Shown: one piece after another, positions 17,070 to 26,318 of the stretch
Layout of the letters: each line of letters opens with the position of its first letter
Position numbering within the stretch: the stretch's first letter is position 1
Source of the DNA: Chloroflexota bacterium
Lineage (GTDB): Bacteria > Chloroflexota > Limnocylindria > Limnocylindrales > CSP1-4
Reading direction: 5' to 3'
Length of the DNA: 37,771 nucleotides
Assembly: GCA_021783595.1 (NCBI GenBank)
Contig: JAJXTS010000007.1
Coordinates: 1-37,771 of the forward strand
The notes under the pieces: model-generated
Told to the model about the DNA's origin: nothing
Seen by the model: the letters and a program-made list of their open reading frames with translations, nothing else
Database searches by the model: none
Program-made: the position numbers and the translations under genes

Positions 17070-18905
17070 ATGACCCCGCCCCGCCGTCCTGCCGTGCTGC
17101 TCGCGGTTGCGCTGCTCGCAACGGGCGCCTGCGCACCCGCGCCGACGGCGACCGACTCGCCGCTCCCGAGCGGGTCGGCCGCCACCCCGGCGTCCACGCC
17201 GCCCCCGAGCGACATCCCCTTCGCGCCCGTCGCCTGGCCCGTGTCGGGAAGCGCCTGCGGGACCCCCGGCGCCGGCGGGCGGATCGCGCGCATCGAGGCG
17301 CCGGACGCCAAGACCGTGGTGTTCACGCTGTGCGCGCCCGACGGGGCGTTTCTCGCGCGCCTGGCCAACCCGGCCATGGGCATCGTGGACGCGGCCCAGC
17401 TGGCGCGGATCGCCGCGGACCCGGGCGCGGCCCGGGACGTTGCCGGGCACGGCGGGTACCGCGTGACCGCGTGGGGGTCCGACAACGTCCAGCTCGGGCG
17501 GGTCGGGGCCGCCTCGCCGAGCGCCGTCGAGCCCACCGTCATCCTTCGCTGGGCTGCCGACCCGGCCGCCCGGACGGAGGACCTGGTCAACGCATCCGTG
17601 GACGGCATCGACGCACCGACCGCGGCCGGGCTGACGACGGCGGCCGTGACGCCGTCGCTCGCGGTCGTGCCTCGCCACCTCCTGGCGACGGCGCTGCTCG
17701 GCTTCGGGAAGGGAGCGCCGTTCTCGGATGCGCGCGTGCGGCGCGCGATCGCGGCTGGCATCGACACCGGCAGCCTCGCCGCCGGTGCGTTCCCGGCCGG
17801 TTCCGTCGCAGCCGACCACCTCGTGCCCTGCGAGATCCCGGCGGGCTGCGCGGGGAGCCCCTTCGCGAGCTTCAACGGCCCCGCGTCGACGGCGGCGCTC
17901 CAGGGGCTCAAGTTCAACTTCGACACGTCCTACACCCTGACCGTCCCGGATGCGCCGATCCCGGGCCTGCCGGACCCGTCCGGCGTCGGCGCGGCCATGG
18001 TCGCGCAGCTCGCGGCGAACCTCGGGATCACCGCCACCGTCCAGACGATGCCCGCCGACCAGTTCCGCGCGGCGGTGGACGGCGGCTCGCTGGCCGGCCT
18101 GTACCTCGACGGGGTGGCCGCGGCGCTCGCCGACCCGTCGGCGTTCTACGGGCCGCTGTTCCTCGACCGGCCCGCGAGCCTGGCGGCCCGGCGCGCCGGT
18201 GCCGCGGCCGCCAGCCTGACCGCCGCTGCGTCGAGCGCCGATCCCGCGACCCGCGAGGCCGCCTACGCGGCGGCCGCCACCTCGCTGCGCACCAGCGTGC
18301 CGGTGGCGCCGCTCGCGCACCCCGGCGGGGCGGCCGTGTTCCAAGCCGATGTCAAGGGCGCCGCCACCTCGCCGTTCGGCGCTGACCCGCTGGGGGCCAT
18401 GACGGCAGCCGACCGCGGGCAGGTCGTGTTCGAGCAGGCGGCGGCGCCGGCGGGCGGCTGGTGCGGGATGCAGGCCTCGGCGGATGCCATCCGCCTGTGC
18501 GCGCTGGTCACCGACGGCCTCTACGGCTACGCCCCGGGCTCGCTCGACCCCACGCCCATCCTGGCGACGGGATGCACGCCGAACGCGGACGCGACCGTCT
18601 GGACCTGCCGCCTGCGCACGGAGCGCACCGGCGACGGGCTGCTGCTGGACGCCGCCGACGTGGTGGCCACCTTCCGGGCCATGGCCGACCCGGCCGACCC
18701 GGTCCACCTGAGCCTGGGCGATGGCGCCTTTTCCGCCTTCGCGGGGATCTTCGGCGCAGCCTCGGGCGCGTTGCCCGTCCCCTCGCCGGCGCCATCGCCG
18801 ACGCCCTCGGGATCGGGCGCCGCCGCCGGGAGTCCGTCCGGACCGCCGTTCGCGCCGACGCCCTCAGGCGCCGGGGCAGGCGCGCCGACGACGGCCGCGC
18901 CGTAG
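17070..18905 (+). CDS. SBP family 5-like lipoprotein with circularly permuted domain order
   Basis: A 611-residue predicted lipoprotein (signal helix 8-20, lipid Cys C21 in TGAC), on the strand opposite the flanking importers. Its segments match family 5 binding proteins in rotated order. Residues 71-111 (IEAPDAKTVVFTLCAPDGAF) match what is normally residue 186 onward. Residues 218-236 (FSDARVRRAIAAGID) match the IRQAI.YALN helix, and 405-445 match the usual C-terminus. Residues 479-541 (VTDGLYGYAPGSLDP, PILATGC, DGLLLDAADVVATF) match the usual N-terminal block. A Pro/Ser/Ala tail (566-611) resembles the linker normally found after the lipobox. ATG 17070 has AGGAG at 17052-17056, a long 13-base spacing. 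No cognate permease adjoins it. The role is unknown; ligand binding is inferred from homology only. Confidence 0.85.
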   Translation: MTPPRRPAVLLAVALLATGACAPAPTATDSPLPSGSAATPASTPPPSDIPFAPVAWPVSGSACGTPGAGGRIARIEAPDAKTVVFTLCAPDGAFLARLANPAMGIVDAAQLARIAADPGAARDVAGHGGYRVTAWGSDNVQLGRVGAASPSAVEPTVILRWAADPAARTEDLVNASVDGIDAPTAAGLTTAAVTPSLAVVPRHLLATALLGFGKGAPFSDARVRRAIAAGIDTGSLAAGAFPAGSVAADHLVPCEIPAGCAGSPFASFNGPASTAALQGLKFNFDTSYTLTVPDAPIPGLPDPSGVGAAMVAQLAANLGITATVQTMPADQFRAAVDGGSLAGLYLDGVAAALADPSAFYGPLFLDRPASLAARRAGAAAASLTAAASSADPATREAAYAAAATSLRTSVPVAPLAHPGGAAVFQADVKGAATSPFGADPLGAMTAADRGQVVFEQAAAPAGGWCGMQASADAIRLCALVTDGLYGYAPGSLDPTPILATGCTPNADATVWTCRLRTERTGDGLLLDAADVVATFRAMADPADPVHLSLGDGAFSAFAGIFGAASGALPVPSPAPSPTPSGSGAAAGSPSGPPFAPTPSGAGAGAPTTAAP

Positions 18906-18988
18906 GGGGGGCCGGGAGGCGGGCCGGGATCTCCCAAGGCGCGGCAATGGCGGGCGCAGAGACGGCCCGGCCACGCGCCCGTGGGGGC

Positions 18989-20044
18989 CTAGCCGACGCG
19001 CAGCGCCCCGGTCAGGCCGTCGGCGGCGGCAGGGACGGTCGTCTGCACGGGCGGCCTGGCGACCGGGAAGTGGCAGGCGACGAAGTGCCCGTCCTCCAGT
19101 TCGCTGAGGGGCGGGACCTCGCGGCTGCACCGCTCCTGAGCCTGGTAGCAGCGGGTCCGGAACACGCACCCCGACGGCGGGTTGATCGGGCTCGGAAGAT
19201 CCCCTTCGAGCATGATCCGAGATCGCCGCTTCTGCAGGCTGGGGTCCGGGATGGGCACCGCCGACAGCAGGGAGTGCGTGTACGGGTGCAGCGGCGCGGT
19301 GTAGATGGTCTTCCGCGGCGCCGACTCCATGATCTTGCCGAGGTACATGACCGCCACGCGGTGCGAGATCTGGCGGACCACCGCGAGGTCATGGGCGACG
19401 AACAGGTAGGAGATCCCGAACTCCTGCTGCAGGTCGCGCAGCAGGTTCACGATCTGGGCCTGGATCGACACGTCAAGGGCGGAGACCGGCTCGTCGCACA
19501 CGATCAGCTTCGGCCGCAGCGCAATAGCGCGCGCGATCCCGATCCGCTGCCGCTGGCCGCCCGAGAACTCGTTCGGGTAGCGGTTGTAGTGCTCCGGGTT
19601 CAGCCCGACCCGCTCCATCAGCTCGGCGACGGCGGCCTTGACGCCGCCCGGCGGGACCACATTCTGGATCTTGAACGGCGCGGAGATGATCGTCCCCACC
19701 GTGTGGCGAGGGTTCAGCGCGTTGTACGGGTCCTGGAAGATCATCTGTGCCTTGCGGCGCACCGGCACCAGCGCGCTCGGCGCCAGCCGCGTGATGTCCT
19801 GCCCGTCGAGCTCGATCGTGCCGCTCGTCGGATGGGCGAGCAGGAGGATCGACCGCGCGACCGTCGTCTTGCCAGAACCGCTCTCGCCCACCAGGCCCAG
19901 GGTCTCACCCGGCCCAATGTGCAGGCTGACGCCGTCGACGGCCTTGACCTGGCCAATGACACGCGGGATCAGGCCGCTGGAGCGGACCGGGAAGTACGTG
20001 CGCAGGTCGGTTACCTTGAGGATGTCGCCGCGCTCGGCCGTCAT
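18989..20044 (-). CDS. Peptide ABC importer ATPase, OppF/DppF type (system 2)
   Basis: 351-residue ATPase, last gene of system 2. Walker A GESGSGKTT, Q-loop FQDPYNALNPRHTVG, signature SGGQRQRI, Walker B LIVCDEP followed by SALD, H-loop VAHDLAVV. The C-terminal family extension has its four cysteines (GCVFRTRC, ERC, VACHF). ATG at 20044 overlaps the OppD stop as ATGA. It converges with the permuted lipoprotein gene across an 83-base gap in which I see no clear terminator. Confidence 0.95.
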   Translation of the reverse strand: MTAERGDILKVTDLRTYFPVRSSGLIPRVIGQVKAVDGVSLHIGPGETLGLVGESGSGKTTVARSILLLAHPTSGTIELDGQDITRLAPSALVPVRRKAQMIFQDPYNALNPRHTVGTIISAPFKIQNVVPPGGVKAAVAELMERVGLNPEHYNRYPNEFSGGQRQRIGIARAIALRPKLIVCDEPVSALDVSIQAQIVNLLRDLQQEFGISYLFVAHDLAVVRQISHRVAVMYLGKIMESAPRKTIYTAPLHPYTHSLLSAVPIPDPSLQKRRSRIMLEGDLPSPINPPSGCVFRTRCYQAQERCSREVPPLSELEDGHFVACHFPVARPPVQTTVPAAADGLTGALRVG

Positions 20045-21099
20045 GCCGCGCCTCCCGCCAGAACGCGGAGCAGGTCCTGCGCGATCTGCTGGCGCTCCTC
20101 GCTGGGCAAATGGCAGCGGACGAGGTGGTCTGGCGCCGCGTGGAGTAGTTCCGGGCGGGCGCTCGCGCAGGCGCCGCCCGGCACGCGGTCCACATACTTG
20201 CAGCGCGGCGCGAACACGCAGCCGGGCGGCAGTCGGATCGGCGAGGGCGGGTTGCCGGGGATGGGCTCGAGTCGCATTGACACGTCGCGGTCCATGCGCG
20301 GCACCGAGGAGAGCAGGCCCAGCGTGTACGGCATCTCGGGCTGGTGGTAGAGCACGCTGGTCGGAGCGACCTCGACGATCCGGCCGCCATACATGACCGC
20401 CACGTCATCGGCCACGTCGGCCACGATGCCGAGGTCATGCGTGATCATGATCACGGTGATCTGGAACTCGCTCTGCAGGCTGCCGATCAGGCCCAGGATC
20501 TGTGCCTGGACCGTGACGTCCAGGGCGGTGGTCGGCTCGTCGGCGATCAGCAGGGCGGGCTTGTTGATCAGGGCCATCGCGATCATCACGCGCTGTCGCA
20601 TACCACCGGACAGCTGGTGCGGGTAGTCGTCGATCCGCCGTTCCGCCGCCGGGATCCCAACGCGCTGCAGCATCTCCAGGGCCTCGGCCCGGGCCGCCTT
20701 GGCACCGACCGAGCGGTGGGCGAAGATCGCCTCCGTGATCTGGGCGCCAACCCGGTAGAAGGGGTGGAGGCTGGACATCGGGTCCTGGAAGATCATGGCG
20801 ACCTGCGACCCGCGCAGCGCCTGCATCTCATCGGCGGGGAGGCCGATCAGCTCCTGCCCGTCGAGCCAGATCTCGCCCGTCATCCTGGCGGCCTTGCGGT
20901 CGATGAGGCCCATGATGGCCTGTGCGGTGACGCTCTTGCCGGACCCGGACTCGCCCACGATCGCGAGCGTCTTCCCCTTCTCGACAGAGAACGACACGTC
21001 GTCGACCGCCTGCACCAGGCCATCCTCAGTCGGGAAGGCCACCGACAGGTTCTTGACGGACAGCAGGGGCGGCTCGACCGCCCGCGCGGGGCTCGTCAT
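20041..21099 (-). CDS. Peptide ABC importer ATPase, OppD/DppD type (system 2)
   Basis: 352 residues, starting MTSPARAVEPPLLSVKNLSVAF at ATG 21099 (ATGA overlap with the OppB stop). Walker A GESGSGKSV, Q-loop FQDPMSSLHPFYRVG (His in place of the usual Asn of SLNP), signature SGGMRQRV, Walker [13 protein letters not shown]-loop ITHDLGIV. The C-terminal cysteines are spread wider than in the paralogs: GCVFAPRC, then GGAC after an inserted VDRVPG, then VRCHL. The long open frame upstream is out-of-frame permease sequence. Confidence 0.95.
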   Translation of the reverse strand: MTSPARAVEPPLLSVKNLSVAFPTEDGLVQAVDDVSFSVEKGKTLAIVGESGSGKSVTAQAIMGLIDRKAARMTGEIWLDGQELIGLPADEMQALRGSQVAMIFQDPMSSLHPFYRVGAQITEAIFAHRSVGAKAARAEALEMLQRVGIPAAERRIDDYPHQLSGGMRQRVMIAMALINKPALLIADEPTTALDVTVQAQILGLIGSLQSEFQITVIMITHDLGIVADVADDVAVMYGGRIVEVAPTSVLYHQPEMPYTLGLLSSVPRMDRDVSMRLEPIPGNPPSPIRLPPGCVFAPRCKYVDRVPGGACASARPELLHAAPDHLVRCHLPSEERQQIAQDLLRVLAGGAA

Positions 21100-22088
21100 G
21101 CGATGGTCACGCGTGGATCGAGGAACGCATACAGCAGGTCGACCACGAGGTTGGCGAAGATGATGAGGGTTGACGAGAACAGGGTGATGCCCGTGATCAG
21201 CGGCAGGTCCGACTGCAGCACCGAGTTGACCGCCAGCGACCCCAGTCCGGGGAGGCTGAAGATGCTCTCCGTGATCACGGCGCCGCCCAGGAGGGCCGCG
21301 AGGTCCATGCCCGCCGCCGTCACCAGGGGCGTGAGGCCGGCCCGCAGGGCGTGCTTCACGACGATGGTCCGTTCTGGGAGCCCCTTGGCGCGGGCCGTCC
21401 GCACGTAGTCCTCGTGGAACGTCTCCAGCACCTGGTTGCGGGTGAGGCGCATGTAGAACGCCGTGTTTAGGAACGCGAGGACGATCCACGGCAGGATCAT
21501 CGTCTTGAGGAAGCCCACTGGGTTTACAAACGGCGACACGTAGGCCGGGAACGGCAGCCAGTTGAATTTGAGGATGACGAAGAAGATCAGCAGCAGGCCG
21601 ATGAAGAACGACGGTAAGGAGTAGCCCACAAGGGAGATGCCCATCACGAGGCGATCGGGCCAGCGCCCGTGGTTGAGCGCGGCGAATATCCCCAGCAGGA
21701 TCGAGATGGATATCCAGACCACGAATGCCCCGACGGCAAGCCAGAAGGTCACCGGCGCCGCGTTGAGGATCATCGTGAGCACCTGCTGGTGCCGCGAGTA
21801 CGAGTAGCCCAGGCACGGCGCGTTGCACACGATGGGCTGCGGGGAGTCGGACGAGAAGGTTCGCCCGAAGAAGATGCCGCCAAGGAACTGCCCGTACTGC
21901 GTCAGGATGGGCTGGTCGTAGCCCAGGCGATGACGGTTCGCCTCGATGACCGAGGGGCTGCACGCCTTGCCGCAGGTCAGCCGGGCCGGATCGCCGGGCA
22001 GCATGTTGAACAGGAAGAACACCGCGGCCGTCAGCGCGAACAGCAGCGCGACCATCAAGAGGAGCCGGCGAATGGTGTAGGCGACCAC
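21096..22088 (-). CDS. Peptide ABC importer permease, OppB/DppB type (system 2)
   Basis: 330-residue inner-membrane permease. Starts with YTIRRLLLMVALLFALTAAVFF and NMLPGDPARL; EAA loop HEDYVRTARAKGLPERTIV; GGAVITESIFSLPGLGSLAV near the end. The external loop after the first helix carries four cysteines in two CxxxC pairs (C39/C43 and C88/C92), absent from the other two OppB proteins here; similar cysteine-bearing OppB loops are familiar from actinobacteria. GTG at 22088 with AGGAAG upstream. Follows its binding-protein gene after a 99-base gap with a strong hairpin; the matching OppC lies on the other side of the binding protein. Confidence 0.94.
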   Translation of the reverse strand: MVAYTIRRLLLMVALLFALTAAVFFLFNMLPGDPARLTCGKACSPSVIEANRHRLGYDQPILTQYGQFLGGIFFGRTFSSDSPQPIVCNAPCLGYSYSRHQQVLTMILNAAPVTFWLAVGAFVVWISISILLGIFAALNHGRWPDRLVMGISLVGYSLPSFFIGLLLIFFVILKFNWLPFPAYVSPFVNPVGFLKTMILPWIVLAFLNTAFYMRLTRNQVLETFHEDYVRTARAKGLPERTIVVKHALRAGLTPLVTAAGMDLAALLGGAVITESIFSLPGLGSLAVNSVLQSDLPLITGITLFSSTLIIFANLVVDLLYAFLDPRVTIA

Positions 22089-22122
22089 GCTTGGTTGTTC
22101 TTCCTAGTGGGGGGATCGATTT

Positions 22123-22147
22123 CCGGGGGCGGCGGCGCCGCCCCCGG
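22123..22147 (-). repeat. Perfect hairpin between binding protein and permease genes (system 2)
   Basis: An 11-bp perfect GC-only inverted repeat (22123-22133 with 22137-22147) around a 3-base loop, 40 bases after the binding-protein stop. No T-run follows on the minus strand. It occupies the same place as the hairpins of systems 1 and 3. Confidence 0.65.
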
Positions 22148-22187
22148 CAATCGGGTTTGTCCGTGTGCTAGCGATGCGCGGTGGCGG

Positions 22188-24041
22188 CTACTTCACGTAG
22201 ACGTCGCCGTACGGGTTGGACCCGTAGGGGCCCCAGATGTAGAGCCCGCCGTTGGCGCCGGTGCCGGTCGCCAGGCCGCTGCCCATGATCAGGGACGCCT
22301 TGCCGAACAGCGTGGGGATGGCCCACACCTTCTGCATCGCCTCGGTGTTGAGCGCCTGCCAGTCCTTGGCCTGGGTGGGCCGGTCGGTCTCGGCGTTCGC
22401 GGCGGCGACAGCCGTATTGAAGGTCGGGTCGTTGGCCTGGGACAGGTCCCAGCCGCCCTTCACGGTGAACAGGGGCGGGATGACAGTCGAGGCGTTCGGC
22501 CAGTCAGCACCCCAGCCGCCGATACCGAAGTCGCCCGCCTTCTTGGGGTCGAACACGGTGCTGTAGTAGTTGCCGGGGGGGATGGGCGCCAGGTTGACCG
22601 TGAAGCCGGCCGCCTGGAGCGAGGCCTGAACCGCGGCCGCGATCTTGCCGTAGGTGGGGGTGTCCGCGTAGTTGAAGGTGAGGGTCGGCGCAGCGGCGCC
22701 GGACTGGCTGATCAGCTGCTTGGCGAAGGCCGGGTCGCCCCCGTCGGGGATCGCCTGGCCGAACATCGTCGTCCACATGTTGGTCGGGGCGTAGTCCATG
22801 CCCAGGTTGGGCTTGATCACGCCGTCCGCCAGGTCGCCCACGAACTCGCCGCCGGCGATCTTGCGGTAGGACGCCCGGTCGAGCGCGACCGCCATGGCCT
22901 CGCGGATCTTCTGGTTGGTGATCTTCTGGACGTTGATCCAGATGTACCGGGCGTACGGGTCATAGCCGTTGACGACGCGTCCCGCGTACTGCGGCTGGGC
23001 CGTGTTCGGATCGACGAACACTGTGGCCAGGTCCTGCGGCATGATCCCGCCGTACATGAGGGCGGTCTGGTCGTTGCCCGTGCTCTGGATCATCCGCTGG
23101 TCCATGACCTGCGGGTCGAGCCCGAAGTCGACCTCCCACTGGTCCGGGTAGGGATGGCGGTACGGGTCGCTCGCCTGGCTCCAGTTGGGGTTCCGGACGA
23201 GGATCATCTTGCCGCCGTTGCCGGTCTGGTAGCTCTGGACCTCGTACGGCCCGGAGGCGACCGGCGGCTTCGCCACGCCGTAGCTCTCGCCCGTGTCGGC
23301 GGCCTTGGGGACCGGCGAGAAGCCGAGGGTCACGGTGTAGTTGAAGTCAGCGACCGGCTGATTGAGGTTGAACGTGATCGTCTTGTTGTCGGCGGAGCAG
23401 GTCACAGCCTTGTCGAACAGGGCCTGCTGGGCTGCGGTCGCCTTGTAGGGGCCGGGGTACTGCGACGAGCCGTCCTTGTTGGACGGGATGTCGAGGTACT
23501 GGATGGCGTACGTCGGGCCGCCGGAGATGACGTCGGTTGCGAACGTCCGGGAGGTGCCGTACTTGACGTCGGCACACGTGATGGGCGAGCCGTCCTGGAA
23601 GGTGACGCCGTCACGCAGGGTGAAGGTCCAGGTCTTGGCGCCGTTGCTCGGGGTGCCGAGGTCGGTGGCCAGGTCCGGCGTCAGCTGCGACGCCTTGGTG
23701 TTGTCCGGCGAGATCGTGTACGCCTCGAGCGACCGGTAGATCGTGGCCTGGAAGAAGGCCATGTCCTCGCCGGTGTACGCGCGCTGCGGGTCGACCTGGT
23801 CGAACTGCTGCGCCTGGGTCAGCAGATACACCGTGCCGCCCGACTTGGGGCCGGACGCGGCGGCCGAGGCGCTCGGAGCCGTCGAGGCCGCGGCGCTCGG
23901 CGCCGTCGAGGCCCCGGTGCTCGGCGCCGTCGAGGCGGGCGGAGCGGAGGTCGCTGACGACCCGCCGCAGGCTCCCGCCACGAGCGCGACCACCGCGCCG
24001 AGGGACGCGATGCGCGACCACCGTGTGGTCAAACCACCCAT
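22188..24041 (-). CDS. Peptide-binding lipoprotein, SBP family 5 (system 2)
   Basis: 617-residue substrate-binding lipoprotein. Lipobox VAGAC with lipid Cys C25, then a Ser/Thr/Ala/Pro linker to about residue 65. Normal family order: GGTVYLLTQAQQFDQVDPQRAYTG, WTFTLRDGVTFQDGSPITCADVKYG, ITFNLNQPVADF, VASGPYEVQSY, NQKIREAMAVALDR and a C-terminal lobe with GIGGWGADWPNASTVIPPLF. In place of the usual GTGPY it has ASGPY. ATG at 24041 with GGAGGAGGAG upstream. Together with OppC (upstream) and OppB, D and F (downstream) it makes one full importer. Ligand unknown. Confidence 0.95.
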   Translation of the reverse strand: MGGLTTRWSRIASLGAVVALVAGACGGSSATSAPPASTAPSTGASTAPSAAASTAPSASAAASGPKSGGTVYLLTQAQQFDQVDPQRAYTGEDMAFFQATIYRSLEAYTISPDNTKASQLTPDLATDLGTPSNGAKTWTFTLRDGVTFQDGSPITCADVKYGTSRTFATDVISGGPTYAIQYLDIPSNKDGSSQYPGPYKATAAQQALFDKAVTCSADNKTITFNLNQPVADFNYTVTLGFSPVPKAADTGESYGVAKPPVASGPYEVQSYQTGNGGKMILVRNPNWSQASDPYRHPYPDQWEVDFGLDPQVMDQRMIQSTGNDQTALMYGGIMPQDLATVFVDPNTAQPQYAGRVVNGYDPYARYIWINVQKITNQKIREAMAVALDRASYRKIAGGEFVGDLADGVIKPNLGMDYAPTNMWTTMFGQAIPDGGDPAFAKQLISQSGAAAPTLTFNYADTPTYGKIAAAVQASLQAAGFTVNLAPIPPGNYYSTVFDPKKAGDFGIGGWGADWPNASTVIPPLFTVKGGWDLSQANDPTFNTAVAAANAETDRPTQAKDWQALNTEAMQKVWAIPTLFGKASLIMGSGLATGTGANGGLYIWGPYGSNPYGDVYVK

Positions 24042-24092
24042 GGAAACTCCTCCTCCAAGGTCAGGGGCGCCGGTTGGCCGGACGCCTTTCGA

Positions 24093-24152
24093 AGATCCTA
24101 CACGCGAGGTACGAGACTTGTACGCAGTGTGCGCGCCTCACTTCGAGGATCT
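24093..24152 (-). repeat. Imperfect nested stem-loop ahead of the system 2 binding protein
   Basis: In the 115-base gap after the OppC stop, AGATCC (24093-24098) and GGATCT (24147-24152) can pair and enclose a bulged hairpin built on ACAC.GCG and CGCGTGT. It could slow read-through from oppC or shape the leader of the binding-protein message. Pairing is imperfect, so confidence is low. Confidence 0.35.
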
Positions 24153-24156
24153 AAGG

Positions 24157-25086
24157 CTAGTGGACTCCCTTCGGATCCAGCGCGTCGCGGAGGGAGTCAC
24201 CCAACAGGTTGAATGACACGACCAGGATGACCAGCGCGGTCCCGGGGATGAACAGGTAGGTCGGGACCACGTTGACGTAGGTGACCGAGTTGGCGAGCAT
24301 CGAGCCGAACGTGACATCCGGGGGCAGGACGCCGACCCCGAGGAAAGACAGCGCGGCCTCGAGCCCGATGTAGTTGGGCAGCGTCAGGGTGGCGTAGACG
24401 AGGATCGGCGCCCACAGGTTGGGCAGGATTTCCGAGAACAGGATCCGCCGCCGCCCGGCGCCCATGGCGACGGACGCCTCGACGAACTCGCGCTCCCGCA
24501 GGCTCAGGACCTGGCCCCGGACGATGCGGGCGAGGTACGGCCAGCCGAAGAAGCTCATGACCAGGATCAGGTACAGGATGCGCGAGGCGTTGCCCTCCGG
24601 CACCCCGAGCTGCGTCAGCCGCTGGGTGAGCACGCCGGACAGCGACATCACGATGAGCAGGAACGGGAACGCGAGGATGAGGTCCATCAGGCGGCCCAGG
24701 AAGTTGTCGGTGACGCCGCGGCTGTAGCCGGCGACGATCCCGATCACCACCCCAAGCACGACGGTCATGAGCGTCGCCACGGTGGAGATCACGAGCGAGA
24801 TCCGCAGTCCGAACAGGAGCTGGGCGAGGATGTCGCGCCCGGTCCCCCACTCGACGCCGAGCGGGTGGGCCGCGCTGATCCCGCCGTACGCCGCGATCGG
24901 CTTGCCGCCCATCTCGCTGATGAGGTCAGGGTGCAGGGTGTACGGCGAGTCGTTCAGGATGCCGGCCACGACCGGGCCCAAGATGCCGATCAGGTAGTAG
25001 ACCACGAGGATGACCAAACAGATCATCGCAACGCGGTCCCGGCGAAGGCGGGCCCAGATGATTTCGCGGAGGCTTCGGCCGACCAT
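24157..25086 (-). CDS. Peptide ABC importer permease, OppC/DppC type (system 2)
   Basis: 309-residue inner-membrane permease. First helix AMICLVILVVYYLIGILGPVV; a longer than usual external segment (NDSPYTLHPDLISEMGGKPIAAYGG) leads into HPLGVEWGTGRDILAQLLFGLRISL. EAA loop LREREFVEASVAMGAGRRRILF. C-terminus LGDSLRDALDPKGVH is standard. Its place upstream of the binding-protein gene, apart from OppB, is unusual compared with systems 1 and 3. There is no Shine-Dalgarno before ATG 25086; a TATCCT eight bases upstream suggests a leaderless message. Confidence 0.93.
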   Translation of the reverse strand: MVGRSLREIIWARLRRDRVAMICLVILVVYYLIGILGPVVAGILNDSPYTLHPDLISEMGGKPIAAYGGISAAHPLGVEWGTGRDILAQLLFGLRISLVISTVATLMTVVLGVVIGIVAGYSRGVTDNFLGRLMDLILAFPFLLIVMSLSGVLTQRLTQLGVPEGNASRILYLILVMSFFGWPYLARIVRGQVLSLREREFVEASVAMGAGRRRILFSEILPNLWAPILVYATLTLPNYIGLEAALSFLGVGVLPPDVTFGSMLANSVTYVNVVPTYLFIPGTALVILVVSFNLLGDSLRDALDPKGVH

Positions 25087-25094
25087 GAGCGGGG

Positions 25095-25100
25095 AGGATA
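25095..25100 (-). promoter_or_regulatory. Possible -10 for a leaderless oppC transcript (system 2)
   Basis: TATCCT on the minus strand ends eight bases before ATG 25086, so transcription would begin at or within about two bases of the start codon. The spacer and -35 region show no good match, and the region before the ATG has no purine-rich ribosome site. Confidence 0.35.
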
Positions 25101-25155
25101 GCAGATCGCCGGGGCCGAACAGCGGTCCGGCGACACGTCGTTGGGGGCCCGAATG

Positions 25156-26318
25156 CTAGGGCTCGGCTGTCACCGTCGGCCCAGACGACGCCACGGCACT
25201 CGCGACGGCCTCCGGGCTGATCTCCTCGGCGAAGTGGCAGGCCGACTCCTGGCCGCTGCCGAGAGCCCGCAGCACGGGCTCCTCGGTGGTGCACCGCTCC
25301 GGGCGGCCGAGCTGCTCGCGCAACCAGCACCGGGTGTGGAACCGGCAGCCGGAGGGCGGGTTCGCCGGCGACGGGATGTCGCCCTTGAGGATGATCCGCT
25401 TCTTGCGCCGGTGGGGGTCCGGCTCGGGCACCGCGGACAGGAGGGCCACGGTGTAGGGGTGCCGCGGGTTGGCGTAGATGTCGTCCACGTTCGCCATCTC
25501 GACGAGCTTGCCCAGGTACATCACGCCCACCCGGTCGCTGATGTGCTCGACGACCGCGAGGTTGTGCGCGATGAACAGGTAGGTGAGGCCCAGCTCGGCC
25601 TGCAGGTCGTTGAGCAGGTTGAGGACCTGGCTCTGGATCGACACGTCGAGGGCGGACACCGGCTCGTCGCACACGATGAAGGCGGGGTGCAGGGCGAGGG
25701 CCCGGGCGATGCCGATGCGCTGCCGCTGGCCGCCGGAGAACTCGTGCGGGTAGCGGTGGATGTGGCTCTGGTTGAGCCCCACCCGGCCCAGCATGTCCCG
25801 GACGAGCGCCTCGCGCTCCTTCTTGTCGGTCATGCCGTGGACGAGCGGTCCCTCGCCGACGAGCTCGCCCACGCTCATGCGCGGGTTGAGGCTGGCGTAC
25901 GGGTCCTGGAACACGACCTGCATGTTTTGGCGGACCTTCTTCATCGCCTCGTTGCTGGCGTAGACGGGCCGGCGGCGCGGCTCGCCGCGGGCGGGAATGT
26001 CGAACAGGACCTGCCCGTCCATCTCCACGCGTCCCGACGTCGCCGGGAGCAGCCGGAGGATGACCTTGCCGAGCGTCGTCTTGCCGCAGCCTGATTCGCC
26101 GACGAGCCCGAGCGCCTCGCCGCGCCGGACGCTGAAGCTGACGCCGTCCACGGCCTTCACGGCGCCGACGCGGGACATGCCCAGCAGGCCGCCGCGGATC
26201 TCGAAGTGCTTGACGAGGTTGTCCACGCGGAGGAGCGTGTCCGGGGCGACCGCGCCGGCCACCCCCGGGGCGACCGCGGGCGACGAGGGCGTCAGGGTGT
26301 TGGGGGCTCGCGTCTCGG

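Noticed and set aside
17070-18905. That the lone lipoprotein is a truncated or frameshifted pseudogene of a binding protein
   Set aside because: The frame is intact for 611 codons with a signal peptide, lipobox and even coding composition, and the segments are rotated rather than missing.
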